11,787 bases of DNA from Ignavibacteria bacterium (GTDB taxonomy: Bacteria; Bacteroidota; Ignavibacteria; Tepidaquicellales; OLB5): assembly GCA_026417195.1 (NCBI GenBank), contig JAOADS010000054.1, positions 1-11,787 of the forward strand, given 5' to 3'. The position numbers and the translations under genes are program-made. The notes beneath the pieces were generated by a model. That model was not told the origin of the DNA, searched no databases, and worked only from the letters and a program-made list of their open reading frames with translations. Below, piece after piece: positions 7,470 to 11,787 of this stretch (the stretch's first letter is position 1; each line of letters opens with the position of its first letter).

Positions 7470-9180
7470 CGAATCAAGAGACCTTAAAGATATAATAATT
7501 ATTTTTTCAGTAATTATTATAATACTGGTTGCCTTTTCATTACTAGACATCTTTGAAAAAATGAGACAGATTGCTGCAAAGCCCGAAGGATTCCGAATAC
7601 TTGAACTCATTTTTGTTCTGATGTTATTCGGATTTGCTTACACAGCATTCCTGATAAGGAGAAATAAAGAAAAAAACTTAAGAATCAGATCGTTGTCCAC
7701 AGAAATAGAGGAATTACAGGATAATGTAAATCGTTTAAGAAGTACAGTAGATCTCTCACCAGACGCAATTCTTGTTCACAGAGAAGGAAAACTTTTATTT
7801 GTAAACAAAGCTGCCTTGAAACTCTTCGGTGCAGAATCTGAAGAAGAATTACTTAAACTATCAGTTAAAGATATAATTCATTATTCATATTGGGATAAAA
7901 TAATGTTAATGTTGGAAAATATGGAAAAATATATGAAGAATACCCCTGTAATAGATATTACCATCAAACGCATTGATGGGACCTACCTTGATGCAAGTCT
8001 TGCTTCCACACCAGTCTTATATCATTCAATACCTCACGTAATTTCAATTTTAAGAGACATCTCAGAACGAAAGAAAAACGAAGAAATTAAATCCCGTCTT
8101 GCATCAATAGTTCTGAATTCAAGCGATGCAATTTATTCGATGACTCTCGATGGAACGATAAATAACTGGAATCCGGGTGCAGAAAAGTTATATGGTTATA
8201 CAGCCAGAGAGGCTATTGGAAGTAACATTTCCTTCATAGTCCCAGAAGACAAAAAAAATGAGCCTTCATATTTATTGGACAAAGTCTCAAAGGGAGAAAA
8301 GGTAGAGTCCTTTGAAACTAAGCGAATGAAAAAAGATAAAACCATAATCGACATTTCATTGACAATTTCTCCCCTGAAAGATGAATCGTCCAATGTCATT
8401 ATCGGAGCATCTGCAATATCAAGAGATATAACCTTTAAAAAACAGGTAGAAGAAGAACTCAGAAAATATGCCGAAGAACTCGCACTTTCTAATGAAGAAC
8501 TCTATGTATTCTCATATGCTGCATCCCATGATCTTCAGGAACCTTTACGTTCAATCCAGATATTCATTGAAACCTTAAATAAGAAATATAAAAGAAAATT
8601 CGGACCCGATATAGCTGAACAAATTGTAGCAGCTAATGACGGAGTTACAAGAATGTACAGACTGATTACAGATTTTCTTACTTATTCAAGGGTAGGAACT
8701 GAAAAAGCACAGCAGGAAGAGGTAGATTGCAATAAATCATTGAAAGAAGCTCTGGAGAATCTGACAGCAGCAATAAAAGACAGTCAGGCAAAAATTAAAA
8801 GCTTTAAATTACCCTACGTATGGGCTAACAAACTGCAGATAATTCAGGTTTTTCAGAATCTGATTTCAAATGCTATAAAGTATAAAGGAGAAGACCCACC
8901 TTTAATTGAGATATCAGCCGAAAGAAAAGATAGTTTCTGGCAATTTTCAGTTAAAGATAACGGAATTGGGATAGAACAATGGTTTTCAGAGAGAATTTTC
9001 ATAATTTTTCAAAAACTCCACGATCCTAAGAAATATCCGGGTTCTGGAATAGGCCTTGCTCTGTGTAAAAGGATAATTGAAAAACACGGAGGGAAAATAT
9101 GGTTTGAATCAGAACTTGGCAAAGGTACAACATTTTATTTCACACTCCCTTATTACGAAAGAACGAAAACTAAAAAATAA
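7447..9180 (+). CDS. Membrane-anchored PAS-PAS sensor histidine kinase
   Basis: A 577-residue kinase from ATG 7447. A longer frame reaches back to 7360 but lies wholly inside the GT2 gene, and its extra residues are unlike any domain, so I rejected that start. Two membrane helices (about 15-34 and 50-70) with almost no periplasmic loop are followed by a short coiled coil, PAS-1 (about 98-207, LSPDAILVHREGKLLFVN, ending ILRDISERK) and PAS-2 (about 216-332, SSDAIYSMTLDGTINNWNPG, ending ISRDITFKK). HisKA has its phospho-accepting H361 in AASHDLQEPLRSI, the phytochrome-kinase type; then come N-box QNLISNAIKYK, G1 DNGIGIE, F-box IFIIFQKLH and G2 GSGIGLALCKRII. With scarcely any external region it probably senses an internal or membrane signal. 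No response regulator or receiver domain is in the window. It stops 4 nt from the convergent end of the N-terminal clpB gene. Confidence 0.93.
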   Translation: MQSEKQVNESRDLKDIIIIFSVIIIILVAFSLLDIFEKMRQIAAKPEGFRILELIFVLMLFGFAYTAFLIRRNKEKNLRIRSLSTEIEELQDNVNRLRSTVDLSPDAILVHREGKLLFVNKAALKLFGAESEEELLKLSVKDIIHYSYWDKIMLMLENMEKYMKNTPVIDITIKRIDGTYLDASLASTPVLYHSIPHVISILRDISERKKNEEIKSRLASIVLNSSDAIYSMTLDGTINNWNPGAEKLYGYTAREAIGSNISFIVPEDKKNEPSYLLDKVSKGEKVESFETKRMKKDKTIIDISLTISPLKDESSNVIIGASAISRDITFKKQVEEELRKYAEELALSNEELYVFSYAASHDLQEPLRSIQIFIETLNKKYKRKFGPDIAEQIVAANDGVTRMYRLITDFLTYSRVGTEKAQQEEVDCNKSLKEALENLTAAIKDSQAKIKSFKLPYVWANKLQIIQVFQNLISNAIKYKGEDPPLIEISAERKDSFWQFSVKDNGIGIEQWFSERIFIIFQKLHDPKKYPGSGIGLALCKRIIEKHGGKIWFESELGKGTTFYFTLPYYERTKTKK

Positions 9181-9184
9181 CTTA

Positions 9185-10501
9185 TTATTCTTTAATCTCG
9201 CGTTTTAAAGCTTCACGCTCAATTTCTAATTGCTTTATTCTCTTTTCAATTACATCCAGTTCTTCCGGCATAGAATCTATTTCTATTCTCAACTTACTGG
9301 CAGCCTCATCTATCAGATCAATTGCTTTATCAGGAAGAAATCGGTCTGAAATATATCTGTGGGAAAGTGTAGCAGCAGCTACAATAGCAGAATCCGTTAT
9401 CCTTACACCATGATGAATCTCATATTTTTCTTTTAAACCTCTGAGTATTGATATAGTATCTTCAACAGAAGGTTCATCCACCATTACAGGCTGGAAACGT
9501 CTTTCAAGAGCAGGATCTTTTTCAATATATTTCCTGTATTCATCAAGCGTAGTTGCACCGATCGCATGTAATTCCCCGCGGGCAAGAGCGGGTTTTAGAA
9601 TATTTGCAGCGTCCATAGCACCTTCAGATTTACCAGCACCGACAAGAGTATGAATTTCATCAATGAATAAAATTATCCCGCCTTCACTGCTTACCACTTC
9701 ATTCACAACAGCTTTCAGACGTTCCTCGAATTGACCTCTGTAACTGGCACCTGCAATTAATGCACCCATATCAAGCGCTATTATGGTTTTGTCGCGCAGG
9801 TTATCTGGTACTTCATTGTTAACTATTTTAAATGCCAGACCTTCTGCTATAGCAGTTTTACCCACACCTGGTTCACCAACAAGTACAGGATTGTTTTTGG
9901 TTCGCCGTGACAAGACCTGAAGGACTCTTCTTATCTCATCGTCCCTGCCTATGACCGGATCAAGTTTACCCTGTTTAGCTAACTGATTTAAGTTTCTGCC
10001 ATACTTTTTAAGTGCCTGATAAGTTTGCTCAGGATCCTGAGAGGTAACTCTCTGACTGCCTCTTATGTCTTTCAGTGAATTTAATATGGTCTCTCTGTTA
10101 ATACCGAGACTCTGAAGAAGTTTGCCTGTTTCAGACTTATCTTCAGAAAGTGCTATAAGAATATGCTCTAAACTTACATATTCATCTCTCATAGAAGCTG
10201 AAATACGGAATGATTCATCAAATACTCTCTGCAGACTGGTGGATATATATTGATTGGAGGAAGTAGTTGATGAAACCTTTGGTAATCTCTCTATCAGGCC
10301 AGCTGTTTTAATCCTTAAAAAATTCAGATCAACACCGATTCTCCGGATAATTGAAACCACTACATTCTCATCGGACTGTATAATGGAAGCAAGCAAATGT
10401 TCGGGTTCTATCTGCTGATTACTGTAACTTAGGGCAATTTCTCCAGATTGCTGAACAGCCTCCTGTGCCTTAATCGTAAACTTGTTAAAATTTATTGCCA
10501 T
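9185..10501 (-). CDS. clpB: ClpB disaggregase, N-terminal half (Clp-N domains, NBD1, start of M domain) as a separate gene
   Basis: 438 residues carrying the first part of ClpB. The paired Clp-N repeats span about 1-145 (FNKFTIKAQEAVQQSGEIA, then EYVSLEHILIALSE), followed by the linker and LDPVIGRDDEIRRVLQVL. NBD1 has Walker A GEPGVGKT (209-216), pore loop GASYRGQFEERL (251-262; most relatives have GAKYRG), Walker B ILFIDE (277-282), GATTLDEYRKYIEKD, the arginine-finger segment PALERRFQ (330-337), and FLPDKAIDLIDEAASKLR. The M-domain coiled coil begins with EELDVIEKRIKQLEIERE, and the protein stops after ALKREIKE with TAA TAA. The rest of ClpB is encoded separately at 2132-3463. The start agrees with Bacteroidota ClpB N-termini. 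No CIRCE element or clear promoter is visible; a terminator stem lies only 8 nt before the ATG. Confidence 0.94.
   Translation of the reverse strand: MAINFNKFTIKAQEAVQQSGEIALSYSNQQIEPEHLLASIIQSDENVVVSIIRRIGVDLNFLRIKTAGLIERLPKVSSTTSSNQYISTSLQRVFDESFRISASMRDEYVSLEHILIALSEDKSETGKLLQSLGINRETILNSLKDIRGSQRVTSQDPEQTYQALKKYGRNLNQLAKQGKLDPVIGRDDEIRRVLQVLSRRTKNNPVLVGEPGVGKTAIAEGLAFKIVNNEVPDNLRDKTIIALDMGALIAGASYRGQFEERLKAVVNEVVSSEGGIILFIDEIHTLVGAGKSEGAMDAANILKPALARGELHAIGATTLDEYRKYIEKDPALERRFQPVMVDEPSVEDTISILRGLKEKYEIHHGVRITDSAIVAAATLSHRYISDRFLPDKAIDLIDEAASKLRIEIDSMPEELDVIEKRIKQLEIEREALKREIKE
9188..9193. repeat. 6-bp direct repeat at the right junction of the clpB break
   Basis: TTCTTT on the plus strand, partner of the copy at 3443-3448. 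On the minus strand it encodes the last Lys-Glu codons (AAA GAA) before the stop of the N-terminal clpB gene. Confidence 0.4.
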
Positions 10502-10506
10502 AATTT

Positions 10507-10536
10507 AAAAAAGCCTCGGTCTTAAACCGAGGCTTT
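10507..10536 (-). terminator. Intrinsic terminator after the metalloprotease gene
   Basis: Perfect 11-bp stem, 10510-10520 pairing with 10526-10536 (AGCCTCGG / CCGAGGCT core), with a 5-nt loop. On the minus strand it is followed by TTTTTT (10512-10507), a classical rho-independent terminator 24 nt after the protease stop. On the plus strand the T-tract is only TTTCTT, so stopping of rightward antisense transcription would be weaker. The structure ends within 8 nt of the clpB start codon. Confidence 0.88.
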
Positions 10537-10559
10537 CTTACAGTTCGTGAAATTAAATT

Positions 10560-11787
10560 TTATTTAGTTAATACCATTTTGAAAGTTCTTGAAAAATCCC
10601 CTGCTTCAATTCTGTAAAAATATATGCCACTTGGATATTTAGCACCATCCCACTCAGCCTCAAATATACCAGCTTCAAGCTTTTGATTCGCCAGAACAGC
10701 TAACTCCTGACCAAGAATATCATATATAACAAGTTTAACAAAAGATGACTTTGGCAATCCAAACCTGATTTTTGTAACAGGGTTAAAAGGATTAGGATAA
10801 TTCTGATTGATAAAATAATTTTCAGGAACTACATTTGAGATAGGTTGAATACCGATTGTTGATCTTTTAAATGTAATAAGAAAATTCACTGACTGCGACG
10901 GGAGTGAATCATAAGTAGTATAAGCTTTCACAGACCACCTGCATCTTATAGAATCTCCAGTAGTACCCCACGCCAGGGCAATTGAATCAAGTCTTCCAAG
11001 GCTTATAGAGAAAACTGAATCAGCTCCACTGTTATTTGACAAACTCGTCAAAGAAGTTGTCATATTAAAATTCGTCAGTGTCCATCTGTACTTTATCTCT
11101 GGAAGAGTCCCGGCTTTTGTCCAAGTAAAGTGTAGCTTTGTTGTATCTCCTGCATAAACCGGTATAGAGGCTAACTGCGGAGGATAAACCATATTGAATG
11201 CATTAAGAGTGGGTCTTATCTGAAATACACTATCACTAACATCATTATTTGAAGGATTACCGCTTTCTGAGATTCTTACTCTGCATTGTTCTCTGGTTGG
11301 CATTGATGGAACTGTCCAGCTGAATGTTCTGTTAAGGATTGGAACGTTGTTTTGTAATGTAGTCCAGTTTCCTCCGTTATTTGTTGAGAGTTCAATGTTA
11401 ACATTACCTGAAGCCAGTGATGACCCCCAGATGATTAACATGTTATTGCCTGTTCTGTAAATCTCGCCGCCATTAGGCTTAGCTACAAGAATACCTGAAA
11501 CATTAGTCATACAAAATGCACTTTCAGCATTAGCCCTGATCAGCTGAGAAGGAAGAGGACCGAAGTTAAGAGCAATGCCTCCTGAAGTAAGATGGCAATA
11601 ACTCATTATTGTACCCGTTCTCGGGATAACAGGACCATTGTAACACCCACCCTCCACCTGATAGCATGAGTCTATAGGACCCCCGGGCCAACCGCAGTTA
11701 TGAGTATGAGGTGAACCGAAATTATGACCTGTCTCGTGAGCAACCACCATAACATCCCATGAATATGTAGGAAGAAGATTAAACGTT
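10560..11787 (-). CDS. Secreted reprolysin-like (M12B) zinc metalloprotease with type IX secretion sorting domain, 5' end missing
   Basis: The frame is open to the right edge, so the N-terminal signal peptide and most of the catalytic domain are outside; the Met at 11750 (WDVMVVAHETGH) is internal. Numbering from the first visible codon, the zinc site HETGHNFGSPH is at 17-27, with three His ligands, the catalytic Glu and the metzincin Gly, followed by a Cys-rich insert and the Met-turn GTIMSYCH. Next come two beta-sandwich regions: one beginning ILVAKPNGGEIYRTGNNMLI and containing ELSTNNGGNW, the other beginning LNAFNMVYPPQLAS. The last about 80 residues are a Por/type IX sorting domain (NQNYPNPFNPVTKIRFGLP, VYD-like strand VIYDILGQELAVL, PSGIYFYRIEAGD, FKMVLTK). 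It would be exported through the Sec pathway and type IX system and act at the cell surface or outside. A terminator follows directly. Confidence 0.92.
   Translation of the reverse strand, partial: TFNLLPTYSWDVMVVAHETGHNFGSPHTHNCGWPGGPIDSCYQVEGGCYNGPVIPRTGTIMSYCHLTSGGIALNFGPLPSQLIRANAESAFCMTNVSGILVAKPNGGEIYRTGNNMLIIWGSSLASGNVNIELSTNNGGNWTTLQNNVPILNRTFSWTVPSMPTREQCRVRISESGNPSNNDVSDSVFQIRPTLNAFNMVYPPQLASIPVYAGDTTKLHFTWTKAGTLPEIKYRWTLTNFNMTTSLTSLSNNSGADSVFSISLGRLDSIALAWGTTGDSIRCRWSVKAYTTYDSLPSQSVNFLITFKRSTIGIQPISNVVPENYFINQNYPNPFNPVTKIRFGLPKSSFVKLVIYDILGQELAVLANQKLEAGIFEAEWDGAKYPSGIYFYRIEAGDFSRTFKMVLTK

Larger units (their letters stand above)
3449..9193. mobile_element. About 5.7-kb block that separates the two clpB halves (mechanism unknown)
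   Basis: Boundaries are inferred from the clpB reading frame and the shared TTCTTT, not from recognised element ends. The block contains the new start of the C-terminal clpB gene, a divergent promoter region, and five plus-strand genes for sugar transfer plus a histidine kinase. I found no transposase, integrase, recombinase, tRNA gene or terminal inverted repeat. It could be an insertion by an element no longer present, a rearrangement by illegitimate recombination, or an old and stable arrangement. Labelled as a mobile element only because it behaves as an interruption. Confidence 0.4.

Noticed and set aside
7146..7610. 154-codon minus-strand frame
   Set aside because: It is antisense to GT2 and the kinase, has low-complexity Ile/Ser-rich composition and no recognisable domain; a shadow of real genes.
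3449..9193. Block as a typical transposon, integron or phage
   Set aside because: No transposase, integrase, phage gene, tRNA site or terminal inverted repeat could be found; only the shared hexamer is suggestive.
1..11787. CRISPR array, tRNA or rRNA genes
   Set aside because: No regularly spaced repeats and no tRNA cloverleaf or rRNA signature sequences were seen on either strand.

Overview
The window comes from an AT-rich member of the Bacteroidota/FCB group, most likely an Ignavibacteria-type bacterium. The evidence is a secreted protease with a C-terminal type IX secretion (Por) sorting domain of the NYPNPFNP...PSGIYFYR type, Bacteroidota-like ribosomal protein variants (such as PAPQGRAYRIRKRSN in L22), and TAnnTTTG promoter elements. 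The genus cannot be fixed from sequence alone. No stretch over 300 bases lacks a gene; the longest gap is 1947-2131, which holds a promoter.

Layout, left to right. (1) Positions 1-1946, minus strand: part of the S10 ribosomal operon, transcribed rplB-rpsS-rplV-rpsC. It starts abruptly at rplB behind its own strong promoter; rpsJ, rplC, rplD and rplW are not upstream of it. rpsC runs off the left edge and carries an in-frame TAA at 87-89, although the conserved reading frame continues beyond it. (2) Positions 2132-3463, minus strand: the C-terminal half of the ClpB disaggregase (M-domain coiled coil, NBD2, C-terminal domain), with its own start codon. (3) Positions 3544-9180, plus strand: five tightly packed, overlapping genes. 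They encode a GT-C type membrane glycosyltransferase, a class I SAM methyltransferase, an NAD-dependent sugar epimerase, a polyprenyl-phosphate-sugar synthase-like GT2, and a PAS/PAS histidine kinase. (4) Positions 9185-10501, minus strand: the N-terminal half of ClpB (Clp-N domains, NBD1, first residues of the M domain). (5) Positions 10560-11787, minus strand: a reprolysin-like zinc metalloprotease exported by type IX secretion, cut by the right edge, followed by a clear intrinsic terminator.

The main observation is that one clpB gene is divided into two complementary pieces by about 5.7 kb of oppositely oriented DNA. The break lies in the first arm of the M-domain coiled coil, between the two AAA+ rings. 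Joining the halves through a shared 6-bp sequence (TTCTTT on the plus strand, present at both junctions) gives a continuous ClpB of about 874 residues with all catalytic motifs. Neither half is decayed, and the downstream half has gained a start codon and a promoter-like element. This looks either like a functional two-subunit ClpB or a very recent insertion; misassembly must also be excluded.

The cargo genes make sense as a small surface-glycosylation unit. The epimerase would supply a nucleotide sugar, the GT2 would load the sugar onto polyprenyl phosphate, the GT-C protein would transfer it outside the membrane, and the methyltransferase would modify the product. The histidine kinase, translationally linked to the end of the operon, has no response regulator in the window.
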